DNA of 64,000 bases from Terrabacter sp. Root85 (GTDB lineage: Bacteria > Actinomycetota > Actinomycetes > Actinomycetales > Dermatophilaceae). The stretch lies in assembly GCF_001429185.1 (NCBI RefSeq), contig NZ_LMIW01000009.1:124001-188000 (forward strand). Direction: 5' to 3'. This document shows positions 56,383-64,000 of the stretch, one piece after another (within the stretch, counting starts at the first letter, position 1; the number at the start of each line of letters is the position of its first letter). The notes under the pieces were generated by a model. It was not told where the DNA came from. It searched no databases and was given only the letters and a program-made list of their open reading frames with translations. The position numbers and the translations under genes are program-made.

Positions 56383-56436
56383 GTCTGCTCCTTCGACGTC
56401 TGTACAGGGGCCATACCCAGTCGGCTCCGCCGGTCC

Positions 56437-56442
56437 TAGAGT
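56437..56442 (+). promoter_or_regulatory. Candidate -10 element (TAGAGT), leaderless-type start
   Basis: TAGAGT ends 6 nt before the ATG at 56449, with no ribosome-binding site between. Confidence 0.45.
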
Positions 56443-56448
56443 CGGGTC

Positions 56449-56982
56449 ATGAGGCTGCGCCGTGTCGTCGAGGCCGTGCCGGTGGTGGCCGCGCTGGCCA
56501 CGGCCCTGCTGGCTGCCGGGTGCACGACCGACGGAGGCGTGCGCGTGTCGCCCACGGTTGGCGTGTCCGCGGGGGCCGCGACGCCCGAGGTCTCCCTGAC
56601 GCCCATCGACCCCGGGCCACCACCCGTCGTGACGGTGCCTCCGCCGGTGGCCGGTGAGGTGGCGCGGGTGGTCGTGAGCAAGCAGGGCTCGGGCAAGGCG
56701 TTCCGCAACGTCCCCGGCGTGCCGGTCGCCGAGGGGCGCACCTACACGGTCGAGGTCGCGTGCGCCGCCGGTCGGGCCACGGAGGGCTCGAGCTACGCCG
56801 TCTACGATGCCGCGCCCGGCACGTGGGGCCACGGCGAGCCGCTCTACTCCCGCCCCTTCGCGTGCGACGGCGCCGTGCAGCGGACCGTGCACCTCGGGCT
56901 GCCGTCCGGGCGCGTCCAGATCGACGTCCGCGGCCTCCCGGCCGACGCCGTGACGGCATACGCCCTCATCCGCCCCGAATAG
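56449..56982 (+). CDS. Putative lipoprotein
   Basis: This 177-residue protein has a signal peptide with lipobox LLAAGCTTD (Cys near residue 25), a Pro/Val-rich linker (~40-70) and a beta-rich C-terminal domain ([58 protein letters not shown]). The two cysteines in VEVACAAG and RPFACDG could form a disulfide outside the membrane. No named family recognised. It is divergent from katA. Confidence 0.72.
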   Translation: MRLRRVVEAVPVVAALATALLAAGCTTDGGVRVSPTVGVSAGAATPEVSLTPIDPGPPPVVTVPPPVAGEVARVVVSKQGSGKAFRNVPGVPVAEGRTYTVEVACAAGRATEGSSYAVYDAAPGTWGHGEPLYSRPFACDGAVQRTVHLGLPSGRVQIDVRGLPADAVTAYALIRPE

Positions 56983-57113
56983 TCGAGTGAGCGCCCCGCC
57001 CCACTCGAGTGAGCGCTCCGTAACAGTCGAGCGAGCGCGCCGCCCCACGCGTCACGCGACGGATGGGACGGAGTGCTCAGTCGTGTGTGGTCAAGCGCTC
57101 ACTCGAGGTGGGG
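56983..57113. repeat. Intergenic repeat element with four TCGAGTGAGCGC copies
   Basis: TCGAGTGAGCGC lies at 56983-56994 and 57005-57016; a variant TCGAGCGAGCGC is at 57027-57038 and an inverted copy GCGCTCACTCGA at 57095-57106. The second copy, within CCCCACTCGAGTGAGCGCT, can pair with the inverted one, within AGCGCTCACTCGAGGTGGGG, making a long stem. TAACAG at 57021-57026 sits between units, as in the 68-bp elements at 34.3 and 40.9 kb. Confidence 0.8.
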
Positions 57114-57163
57114 AGGGTGGGGGACCGGCGGGATCTCGGTCGTGGGTCCGCGGGGCGCGCGGA

Positions 57164-57169
57164 TAGGCT
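57164..57169 (+). promoter_or_regulatory. Candidate -10 element (TAGGCT) of serS, leaderless-type start
   Basis: TAGGCT ends 7 nt before the GTG at 57177 and no ribosome-binding site intervenes. Confidence 0.5.
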
Positions 57170-57176
57170 GACCCGC

Positions 57177-58502
57177 GTGATCGACATCAAGCTCGTGCGC
57201 GACGAACCCGACCGGGTCCGCGCCTCGCAACAGGCCCGTGGTGAGGACCCGGGGATCGTGGACGCGATCCTCGCTGCCGACGAGCGCCGTCGATCGTCCC
57301 TCGGCGACTTCGAGAAGCTGCGCGCCGAGCAGAAGACCGTCAGCAAGTCGGTCGGCGCGGCCATGGGTGCCTTCCAGAAGGCGAAGAAGTCGGGCGCCGA
57401 CGACGCCGACCACCTGGAGAAGGTGGCGCACGAGGCGCGGGCGCGCGCCGGCACGCTGAGCGAGCAGGTCAAGTCGCTCGAGAGCGACGCCGACGAGGCC
57501 GGGGCCGAGCTCGAGCGCCTGCTCCGCCGGGTCGGCAACGTCATCATCGACGGTGTGCCCGTCGGCGGTGAGGACGACTACGTCGTGCTCGAGACCGTTG
57601 GAACGCCAAGGGATTTCGAGGCCGAGGGCTTCGAGCCGCTCGACCACCTCGCGCTCGGCGAGAAGCTCGGCGCCATCGACATGGAGCGCGGCGCCAAGGT
57701 CGGTGGCGCGCGCTTCTACTACCTCACCGGCGTCGGGGCCCTCCTCGAGCTGGCGCTGCTCAACATGGCGATGGCCCAGGCGACCGCGTCCGGCTTCACG
57801 CCGATGATCACGCCGACGCTCGCGCGCCCGGAGGTCATGGTCGGCGCCGGCTTCATGGACGCGCACGCCGACGAGGTCTACCACCTCGAGGCCGACGACC
57901 TCTATCTCACCGGCACCTCGGAGGTCGCCCTCGCCGGCTACCACTCCGACGAGATCATCGACCTGACGAACGGCCCGAAGAGGTATGCCGGGTGGTCGGC
58001 CTGCTACCGCCGCGAGGCGGGGTCGCACGGCAAGGACACCCGCGGCATCATCCGCGTGCACCAGTTCCACAAGGTCGAGATGTTCAGCTACTGCCGTCCC
58101 GAGGACGCCGAGGCCGAGCACCAGCGCCTGCTCGCGTGGGAGCAGGAGATGCTCGCCAAGATCGAGGTGCCCTACCGGATCATCGACACGGCGGCCGGCG
58201 ACCTCGGTGGTCCGGCGGCTCGCAAGTTCGACTGCGAGGCCTGGGTGCCGACGCAGGGCAAGTTCCGCGAGCTGTCGTCGACGTCGAACTGCACGACCTA
58301 CCAGGCGCGCCGGCTGGGCACCCGCGAGCGTGATCCGAACGGCTCGGGCACCCGCGCCGTCGCGACGCTCAACGGCACGCTGGGCACGACGCGCTGGCTC
58401 GTCGCGATCCTCGAGAACCACCAGCAGGCCGACGGCTCGGTCCGCATGCCCGAGGCCCTGCGCCCCTTCCTCGGCAGGGACGTCCTGACGCCGCTGTCCT
58501 GA
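57177..58502 (+). CDS. serS: Seryl-tRNA synthetase
   Basis: This 441-residue class II enzyme charges tRNA-Ser. It has the N-terminal antiparallel coiled coil (residues ~28-110, rich in E/K/A), motif 1 near [20 protein letters not shown], motif 2 ([28 protein letters not shown]) and motif 3 ([24 protein letters not shown]). The GTG at 57177 starts [16 protein letters not shown], the conserved family start. It is followed by a hairpin and a convergent oxidoreductase. Confidence 0.96.
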   Translation: MIDIKLVRDEPDRVRASQQARGEDPGIVDAILAADERRRSSLGDFEKLRAEQKTVSKSVGAAMGAFQKAKKSGADDADHLEKVAHEARARAGTLSEQVKSLESDADEAGAELERLLRRVGNVIIDGVPVGGEDDYVVLETVGTPRDFEAEGFEPLDHLALGEKLGAIDMERGAKVGGARFYYLTGVGALLELALLNMAMAQATASGFTPMITPTLARPEVMVGAGFMDAHADEVYHLEADDLYLTGTSEVALAGYHSDEIIDLTNGPKRYAGWSACYRREAGSHGKDTRGIIRVHQFHKVEMFSYCRPEDAEAEHQRLLAWEQEMLAKIEVPYRIIDTAAGDLGGPAARKFDCEAWVPTQGKFRELSSTSNCTTYQARRLGTRERDPNGSGTRAVATLNGTLGTTRWLVAILENHQQADGSVRMPEALRPFLGRDVLTPLS

Positions 58503-58507
58503 CCACC

Positions 58508-58557
58508 CGGTTGAGGTGGGCGCGCCGCGGAAACGCGCGCGCGATCACCTCAAACCG
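58508..58557. terminator. Hairpin between serS and the convergent oxidoreductase gene
   Basis: CGGTTGAGGTG (58508-58518) pairs with CACCTCAAACCG (58546-58557), one bulged base, with an additional GC-rich inner stem. The right arm overlaps the last codons of the minus-strand gene. It is a likely bidirectional terminator. Confidence 0.7.
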
Positions 58558-59596
58558 TGGGGGAGTAGGTGACGCCGAGCTGCCTCGCGACCTCGTCCAA
58601 CGCCGCCATGTTGGCCTGGACCGACTCTGCCGCGTGCAGGGGAGACTCGAGCAGGCCGTCGCCGATGCAGCGGGCCACTTCGAGGGCCGAGTGGTAGAGC
58701 GCGCCGTGACCGATCGGCTCGGGATCGGTCCACGTCACCGAGCCTGACCCGTCGGCGGAGGTGACGACGACGTCGCCGGGCATGAAGAACGGTCCGGGCA
58801 GGGTCAGCGTGGCCTCCGTCCCGGCGATGGTGGCCGCCGTGGGCGTACGCGTGAGCAGCGTCGAGTGCAGCACGCTCGTCGCGTTGCCGGCGTGGGTCAG
58901 GAGCATCGCGGCCTGGCCGTTGACCCCGGACGCGGCCGTCTCGCCGGACGCCAGGACGCGCGTGGCCGGGCCGAGCGCCCATGTCGCCAGCGTCGTGACG
59001 TAGGTGCCGAGGTCGAGGAGCGAGCCGCCGGCCATGGCCGGGTCGAGGATGCGGTGCGGCGGGTCGAAGTGCTCGCCGTGGTCGGCGATGACGGTGCGCA
59101 CGTCGCCGAGGAGGCCGGCGTCGAGCACCTGCCGCACGACGTCGAAGCGCGGCAGGAAGAGCGACCACATGGCCTCCATGCAGAAGACGCCGGCGGCCCC
59201 TGCAGCAGCCGAGATCGACTGTGCCTCAGACGCATCGAGACCCAGCGGCTTCTCGACGAGGACGTGCTTGCCGGCCCCGACGGCCAGGAGTGCGCCCGCG
59301 AGGTGCGCGTGGTGCGGCGTCGCGACGTACACGACGTCGACGTCCGGGTCGCTCACCAGTGCCTCGTGGCTCGCGTGCGCCCGCAGCCCACCCGCACCCC
59401 GGGCGAAGGTGTCGGCCGAGGCCTGCGACCGCGACCCCACGGCCACGACCTGCTGCGTCGTCGTGGCCTGGAGCGACGCGACGAAGCGTGACGCGATCCA
59501 CCCTGTGCCGAGGATGCCCCAGCGGAGGATCGGCACGCTGTCGGGCGACGGACGGCGTGGGGCGGGGAGGGTGGTGGGCAGCGAAAGGGCCGACAC
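58550..59596 (-). CDS. Gfo/Idh/MocA family NAD(P)-dependent oxidoreductase (copy 2)
   Basis: This 348-residue enzyme has LRWGILGTGWIASRFVASLQATTTQQVVAVGSRS (Rossmann motif), YVATPHHAHLAGALLAVGAGKHVLVEKPLG (EKP-type catalytic Lys), CMEAMWSLFLPRFDVVRQVLDAGLLGDVRTVIADHGEHFD and GGSLLDLGTYVTTLATW. It shares the EAMW-(S)LFLP motif with the copy at 42695-43750. It lies 46 nt from the GntR gene on the same strand and near a sugar transporter, so it may act on the imported sugar or polyol (inference). GTG 59594-59596. Confidence 0.87.
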   Translation of the reverse strand: MSALSLPTTLPAPRRPSPDSVPILRWGILGTGWIASRFVASLQATTTQQVVAVGSRSQASADTFARGAGGLRAHASHEALVSDPDVDVVYVATPHHAHLAGALLAVGAGKHVLVEKPLGLDASEAQSISAAAGAAGVFCMEAMWSLFLPRFDVVRQVLDAGLLGDVRTVIADHGEHFDPPHRILDPAMAGGSLLDLGTYVTTLATWALGPATRVLASGETAASGVNGQAAMLLTHAGNATSVLHSTLLTRTPTAATIAGTEATLTLPGPFFMPGDVVVTSADGSGSVTWTDPEPIGHGALYHSALEVARCIGDGLLESPLHAAESVQANMAALDEVARQLGVTYSPTV

Positions 59597-59642
59597 GGCA
59601 TACCTTCTCGGTGGTCGGGCGCCGCGACGGACCCCGGCGCGG

Positions 59643-60383
59643 TCAGCGCTCGTCGAGCATGACCTCGATGGAGTAGTCCTGGGCGCGGTAGCAGTGGTCG
59701 CCGTACTCGACGGGGCCGCCGACGGCGTCGAACGCGGTGCGCGACATCGTCAGGACCGGCTGGGACGGCGTGAGGTTCAGGTGCTTGCGCTCGGAGGCCG
59801 ACGGCTGCCGCGCACCGATGCGCTGGTGGGCCACGACGGGCTTGCCGCCGCGAGCGCGGAGCAGGGCGTAGAGGCCGTCGTGCTCGAGGTCCTCGCGGCT
59901 GATGTCGGAGTAGGCCGGCGGCAGCCAGTTGCGCAGGATCGCGAGCGGCCGGTCGCCGTCGAGACGGAGCCGGACGAGGCGCAGCAACGGCGTGTCGGCC
60001 GGGAGGCCCATCGCCGTCGCCGCGACCTCGTCGGTCGTCACCTCGTGCGTCAGCACCTGGGTGCGAGGGTCCCCCGAGCCCTCGCGCCGCAGGTCGTCGT
60101 AGAGGCTCGTCAGCTCGGCCCGCCGGTGGATCTGGCGGCCCGCGACCGTCGTGCCGAGACCTCGCCGCCGCAGCAACAGCCCCTGCCCGACGAGCTCCTG
60201 GATGGCCCGCCGCACCGTCGGTCGCGACAGGCCGAGCCGGTCGGCCATCGCGACCTCGTTCTCGAACGGGTCCCCCGGCTGGAGCACGCCGTCCGCGATG
60301 GCCGCGCTCAGCTGCTCGGCCAGCTGGTGGTAGAGCGGGACCGGCGTCTCGCGGTCGATGCGGACGTCAACGGGCTTGGGCAT
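59643..60383 (-). CDS. GntR/HutC family transcriptional regulator
   Basis: This 246-residue protein has an N-terminal winged helix (VPLYHQLAEQLSAAIADGVLQPGDPFENEVAMADRLGLSRPTVRRAIQELVGQGLLLRRRGLGTTV). A UTRA effector domain follows (TPLLRLVRLRLDGDRPLAILRNWLPPAYSDISREDLEHDGLYALLRARGGKPVVAHQRIGARQ ... YSIEVMLDER). HutC-type members bind sugar or histidine-pathway effectors. It is divergent from nothing immediate; the transporter, universal stress protein and oxidoreductase around it are its probable targets. Confidence 0.92.
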   Translation of the reverse strand: MPKPVDVRIDRETPVPLYHQLAEQLSAAIADGVLQPGDPFENEVAMADRLGLSRPTVRRAIQELVGQGLLLRRRGLGTTVAGRQIHRRAELTSLYDDLRREGSGDPRTQVLTHEVTTDEVAATAMGLPADTPLLRLVRLRLDGDRPLAILRNWLPPAYSDISREDLEHDGLYALLRARGGKPVVAHQRIGARQPSASERKHLNLTPSQPVLTMSRTAFDAVGGPVEYGDHCYRAQDYSIEVMLDER

Positions 60384-60449
60384 GGCCGCAGACTAACGAG
60401 ACGTTTCGGCCATGCGCGCACGTGTTCATGTCAGCACACCCTCGTGTCA

Positions 60450-60863
60450 TCACCTCGGGCTCTTGACGACGAGGACGGGCACGTCCGCGTCGAGGATGAT
60501 GTTCTGCGCCACGCTGCCGAGGAAGGCCTTGCCCATCGGCGAGCGGCGCCGAGCCCCGATGACGAGCAGGTCCGGACCGAGCTCGTGCACGGTCGCGAGG
60601 ATCGCCTCGGAGACGTCCGCGATGTCCCGGCCCCCGGGGACGAGGCGCACGTCCCACTGGAGGTCGGGCAGGCAGGCGGCCTCGAGCGCGCTCTCGACGG
60701 CATCGGAGATACCGGCCTTGTTGGCCTCCGCGATGTCGTTGTCGAGCGACTCGACGACGTGGACGACGAGCAGGTGGGTCCCGCGGTATGCCGCCTGGCG
60801 GGCTCCCTCCTGGAGCGCGAGCGCGCTCGAGCTGCGGGTGTGGTGGGCGACGGCGACGCTCAT
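60450..60863 (-). CDS. Universal stress protein (UspA family)
   Basis: This 137-residue single-domain protein starts VSVAVAHHTRSSSALALQEGARQAAYRGTHLLVVHVVE. It has the UspA ATP-binding ending GPDLLVIGARRRSPMGKAFLGSVAQNIILDADVPVLVVK, where G-(2x)-G-(9x)-G(S/T) is GARRRSPMGKAFLGSVAQ-type. ATG 60861-60863. It follows the ABC ATPase gene by 13 nt on the same strand, an order also seen in other actinobacterial sugar transporters. Confidence 0.88.
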   Translation of the reverse strand: MSVAVAHHTRSSSALALQEGARQAAYRGTHLLVVHVVESLDNDIAEANKAGISDAVESALEAACLPDLQWDVRLVPGGRDIADVSEAILATVHELGPDLLVIGARRRSPMGKAFLGSVAQNIILDADVPVLVVKSPR

Positions 60864-60876
60864 GACGCCACCCCGC

Positions 60877-61692
60877 TCACTTCTGCAGCTCGTGCGAGAG
60901 CTCGGTGAGCTCGTCGCCGCCGGCCATCTGGCGGGTGAGCTCGTCGAGACCGACGTCGGCGCGCTTCTTGTCGAGCACGGCCTGGCCGAGCTTGAGGATG
61001 ACGAAGTGGTTGCCGACGAGGTAGGCGTGGTGCGGGTTGTGGGTGATGAAGACGACGCCGAGGCCGGCGTCGCGGGCCGCAGCCGTGTACTTGAGCACGA
61101 CGCCGGACTGCTTGACGCCGAGGGCCGCGGTCGGCTCGTCGAGGATGAGCACGCGGGCGCCGAAGTAGACGGCCCGGGCGATCGCGACGCACTGGCGCTG
61201 GCCACCCGAGAGGGTGCCGATCGGCTGGTTGATGTCCTTGACGACGACGCCCATCTTGCGCAGCTCCTCGTCGGCGATGCGCTTCATGTCGGCGATCCGG
61301 AGGGTGGCGAACGGGCCCCTGCCGCTCGTCAGCTCGGAGCCGAGGAAGAAGTTGCGCCACACCTCCATGAGCGAGACGACGGCGAGGTCCTGGTAGACGG
61401 TCGCGATGCCGTGGTCGAGGGACTCGCGCGGCGAGGAGAAGCTGACCTCCTTGCCGTCGACCTTCATCGTGCCCTCGTTGTGCGGGTGGAGGCCGGCCAT
61501 GATCTTGATCAGGGTCGACTTGCCGGCGCCGTTGTCGCCGAGGACGCAGGTCACCTCGCCGGCGCGCACCGTGAGGTTGATGCCCTTGAGGGCGCGGATG
61601 GCGCCGTACGTCTTGCCGACGTCCTTCATCTCGATGAGCGGCTCGCCCGAGTGGAGCTCCGGGTCCGCGTGCTCGGACAGGGTGTCAGTCAT
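60877..61692 (-). CDS. Sugar ABC transporter ATP-binding protein (single ABC domain)
   Basis: The 271-residue ATPase has Walker [19 protein letters not shown], signature [33 protein letters not shown] and switch His in [14 protein letters not shown] single domain of this type (FrcA-like) partners with a CUT2 permease. CUT2 members import fructose, ribose, inositol and related sugars. ATG 61690-61692, one base after the permease stop on this strand's order. Its substrate is not determined from sequence. Confidence 0.93.
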   Translation of the reverse strand: MTDTLSEHADPELHSGEPLIEMKDVGKTYGAIRALKGINLTVRAGEVTCVLGDNGAGKSTLIKIMAGLHPHNEGTMKVDGKEVSFSSPRESLDHGIATVYQDLAVVSLMEVWRNFFLGSELTSGRGPFATLRIADMKRIADEELRKMGVVVKDINQPIGTLSGGQRQCVAIARAVYFGARVLILDEPTAALGVKQSGVVLKYTAAARDAGLGVVFITHNPHHAYLVGNHFVILKLGQAVLDKKRADVGLDELTRQMAGGDELTELSHELQK

Positions 61693-61693
61693 G

Positions 61694-62755
61694 TCAGCCC
61701 ACCTTTCGGGCGGTCGAGAGCTTCTTGACGTAGAGGTTGACCATGACGGCGAGCAGGAGCATGACGCCGAGGAAGGCCCGGAACCAGTTGGGGTCCCAGC
61801 CGGCGTAGACGATGCAGAGGCTCGTCATGCCAAAGATGAACGCGCCGATCGCGACGCCGATGGCGTTGCCGTAGCCGCCGGTGAGCAGCGTGCCACCCAC
61901 GACCGCGGCGATGATGTAGAGGAACTCGTTGCCGATGCCGTTGCCGGCCTGGAGGGTGTCGAACTTGTAGAGCGTGTGCATGCCGACGAACCAGCCGAGG
62001 AACGAGACCGACATGAAGAGGCCGATCTTGACGGCCTTGACCGGGACGCCGACGGCACGGGCCGAGTCGGCGTTGCCGCCGACGGCGTAGATCCAGTTGC
62101 CGATCTTGGTGCGCTGGAGGATGAACGCCGACAGGGCGACGAAGAGGAACCACCAGAGGACGGTGATCTCGACGGTGACACTGCCGATCTTGAAGCTCGA
62201 GGCGAAGATCGCGTCGAGGGTCTTGTAGCCGTCCATCTGGTTGATGTTGGGCGTCGAGACCGAGCCGGTGACGAGCTTCGTGACCCCGAGGTTCGCGCCC
62301 TGCAGCACGAAGAACGTGCCCAGGGTGATGAGGAAGCTCGGTATGCCGGTCCTCACCACCAGGTAGCCGTTGAGGAAGCCGATGGCGAGGCAGAAGACGA
62401 GCGAGAGCACGGCGCCGACGATGAGGTTGATGCCGAGCTGGTAGCAGAACATCGCGTTGACGAGGCCGGCCGTGGTGACGATGACGCCGGCGGAGAGGTC
62501 GAACTCGCCGCCGATCATGAGCATTCCCACGGCCACCGCGACGATGCCGATGGTGGAGGACTGGTAGAGCACGGTGAAGAACGACGCGGGCGACCGGAAG
62601 GCCGGCGCGACGATGAGGAAGAAGACGAAGATGACGATCGCCGCGACGAGCGCCCCGACCTCGGGGCGGGCGAGCAGGCGGTTCGACCAGCCGAGCGTGA
62701 CCCTGTTCGATGCCTCGGCTGGTGCCGAGGGTGGAGTCTTGGTGGTTTGACTCAT
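61694..62755 (-). CDS. Sugar ABC transporter permease (CUT2 family)
   Basis: This 353-residue protein has about ten membrane helices ([66 protein letters not shown] is the family start). The RbsC/FrcB-type core contains [42 protein letters not shown] and [22 protein letters not shown]. It lies between the binding protein and the ATPase in the same direction, giving a complete CUT2 importer. Confidence 0.93.
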   Translation of the reverse strand: MSQTTKTPPSAPAEASNRVTLGWSNRLLARPEVGALVAAIVIFVFFLIVAPAFRSPASFFTVLYQSSTIGIVAVAVGMLMIGGEFDLSAGVIVTTAGLVNAMFCYQLGINLIVGAVLSLVFCLAIGFLNGYLVVRTGIPSFLITLGTFFVLQGANLGVTKLVTGSVSTPNINQMDGYKTLDAIFASSFKIGSVTVEITVLWWFLFVALSAFILQRTKIGNWIYAVGGNADSARAVGVPVKAVKIGLFMSVSFLGWFVGMHTLYKFDTLQAGNGIGNEFLYIIAAVVGGTLLTGGYGNAIGVAIGAFIFGMTSLCIVYAGWDPNWFRAFLGVMLLLAVMVNLYVKKLSTARKVG

Positions 62756-62843
62756 GGACCTCTCCGATCCGGTTTGACGAGCGAGCAGTGGAGTGCGGGA
62801 AGGGCGGCCGGCCCTGGTTGCCCGGGCCGGCCGCCCCGGTGGG

Positions 62844-63845
62844 TCAGCGCGTGTTGTTCTTGGCGAACGGGAGGATCACGGCGATGTTCTTCGAGTCCAC
62901 GAACGACGGTCCGGTCAGGACGGCGAGGCCGCCACCGATGTCGTTGCCGTTCTTCTTGTTGAGGTAGAGCGACTGGATGGCGAGGTAGCCCTGCACGTAG
63001 GGCTGCTGGTCGACCGAGAACTGGATCTTGCCGTCCTGGATCGCCTGCGCGGCGTCGACGTTGAGGTCGAAGGTGGCGAGCTTGGCCTTGCTGCTGGCCG
63101 CGTCCATCGCCTTGAGGGCGTCGAGGGCGATCGGGGCGCCGAGCGTGACGATCCAGTCGATCGAGCTGTCCTGCGCGAGCTTGGCCTGAAGGGCCGAGAC
63201 GACCGACGGGTCGTCGGCGCCGTTGACCTGGATGTTCTCCGTCGCCGGGATGCCCTTCTTGACGCCGGCGCACCGCGCCTCGAGGGCCACCGAGCCGGCG
63301 GCCTGGATGACGCAGAGGACCTTCTTGCCACCGGCGGCGGCGATGCGCTTGCCGGTCGCCTCACCGGCGAGGTTCTCGTCGGAGCCGAAGTACATCTTGG
63401 CGCCGACCTGCTGGTACTGGTCGATGCCGGAGTTGAAGGCGACGACGGGGATGCCGGCGTCGTTGGCCGACTTGACCGCACCGGCGAGGGCGTCGGGCGT
63501 GGCGAGTGTCGTGGCGATGCCGTCGACCTTCGAGTCGACGGCATTCTGGATCAGGGTCGCCTGCTTGGCCGGGTCGGGGTCGTTGGAGTACTTGAGCGTG
63601 ATGCCGCTGTTCTTCGCGGCCTGGGTGGCGCCGGCCTTGATCTTGTCCCAGAAGGTGTCGCCGGGGGTCTCGTGGGTGACCATGGCGAACGTGTAGCCGG
63701 AGTTGTCGCCGGCGCCGCTGCCGCTCCCGGCGTCGGCGGTGCTGGCGGGGGCGCCGCCGCTGCTGCACGCCGCGAGGGCGAGGGCGGCGGCCGTGGCCAT
63801 GCCGGCTGCGACGGTCAGGCTCTTGCGAGTCCGAGTCGGAGTCAT
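62844..63845 (-). CDS. Sugar ABC transporter substrate-binding lipoprotein
   Basis: This 333-residue protein has a signal peptide with lipobox LALAACSSG (Cys near residue 26). A periplasmic-binding-protein-4 type domain follows: YTFAMVTHETPGDTFWDKIKAGATQAAKNSGITLKYSND, LATPDALAGAVKSANDAGIPVVAFNSGIDQ, YFGSDENLAGEATGKRIAAAGGKKVLCVIQ. This is the ribose/inositol class. It is the first gene of the operon (binding protein, permease, ATPase, UspA). ATG 63843-63845. Upstream 63846-64000 holds the promoter region but no box I can assign. Confidence 0.93.
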   Translation of the reverse strand: MTPTRTRKSLTVAAGMATAAALALAACSSGGAPASTADAGSGSGAGDNSGYTFAMVTHETPGDTFWDKIKAGATQAAKNSGITLKYSNDPDPAKQATLIQNAVDSKVDGIATTLATPDALAGAVKSANDAGIPVVAFNSGIDQYQQVGAKMYFGSDENLAGEATGKRIAAAGGKKVLCVIQAAGSVALEARCAGVKKGIPATENIQVNGADDPSVVSALQAKLAQDSSIDWIVTLGAPIALDALKAMDAASSKAKLATFDLNVDAAQAIQDGKIQFSVDQQPYVQGYLAIQSLYLNKKNGNDIGGGLAVLTGPSFVDSKNIAVILPFAKNNTR

Positions 63846-64000
63846 CGTTGATTCCTTTCGTTGCGTCGCGGTGGCCCGGTCGCCGGAGTGGCGCGACGTT
63901 CTGTGACGGTCGATCCGTCGATCAGGGTGGAGCCCGAATGCCGTGTGCCGCCTGGCACGTGAGGTGCGGGCTGGAGGGGTGTCGGGTCGTGTCGACCCGG

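Noticed and set aside
1-64000. tRNA or rRNA genes
   Set aside because: I found no cloverleaf with a GTTCGANNC T-arm context or rRNA-like sequence; GTTCGA hits in the 68-bp elements lack the rest of a tRNA. A tRNA scan would be decisive.

Overview
This 64 kb window is high-GC DNA with dense, short-spaced genes. It is almost certainly chromosome of an actinobacterium. The evidence is Actinomycetota-typical families (DUF5926, DUF4446, an F420-type DDN-like reductase, a CobI-CobJ fusion, a DtxR/IdeR iron box), GTG starts and many apparently leaderless promoters. A Micrococcales relative such as the Intrasporangiaceae is my guess, not a demonstration. I saw no tRNA, rRNA, CRISPR array, insertion sequence or prophage.

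Region 1 (1-18.1 kb) is a broken-up aerobic cobalamin island. It holds the 3' end of cobM, a cobalamin riboswitch driving cbtB-cbtA and a [2Fe-2S] protein, a tightly overlapping cobG-cobH-cobIJ operon on the minus strand, a second cobalamin riboswitch driving cobN, and a cobQ-cobF pair in which CobF is fused to a GNAT acetyltransferase domain. Small accessory genes lie between these blocks (DUF1905, DUF1801, DUF4037, ArsR/VOC/dienelactone hydrolase, TM2).

Region 2 (18-28.4 kb) carries a DDN-like reductase, a PadR regulator with a 17-bp perfect inverted repeat, a RsbW-like ATPase, a P-loop kinase/luciferase-like fusion, a DUF5926 protein, a glycosyltransferase, pyrE, a large membrane protein, a DUF4446 protein, pheA and a peptidoglycan-binding lipoprotein.

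Region 3 (28.4-34.3 kb) is the most unusual part. It is a four-gene unit encoding a cytoplasmic subtilisin-like protease with five perfect GYWGGVG heptads, an ECF sigma factor (ATGA overlap), a small acidic/beta-domain protein, and a TPR-CHAT caspase-like protease. The pairing of a CHAT protease, a sigma factor and a possible cleavable partner resembles the logic of the Craspase (type III-E CRISPR) signalling module, but there is no CRISPR component here. I propose it as a protease-gated transcriptional stress or defence response.

Region 4 (34-48.9 kb) has a flavin monooxygenase, a methyltransferase, an iron-box-controlled efeUOB iron uptake operon, a lipid kinase, DinB, a Gfo/Idh/MocA oxidoreductase, zwf, a YihY membrane protein and a GlsB-like protein. 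Two copies of a 68-bp palindromic intergenic element (84% identical) lie at 34.3 and 40.9 kb.

Region 5 (48.9-64 kb) has an ABC-F ATPase with a possible leader peptide, a NarL-type two-component system divergent from an ABC exporter, a catalase, serS, and a sugar ABC transporter with a GntR regulator, a universal stress protein and a second Gfo/Idh/MocA oxidoreductase.

Across the window the heptamer GTATGCC/GGCATAC recurs about 40 times, in every reading frame and on both strands. It forces rare codons, which points to a DNA-level motif.
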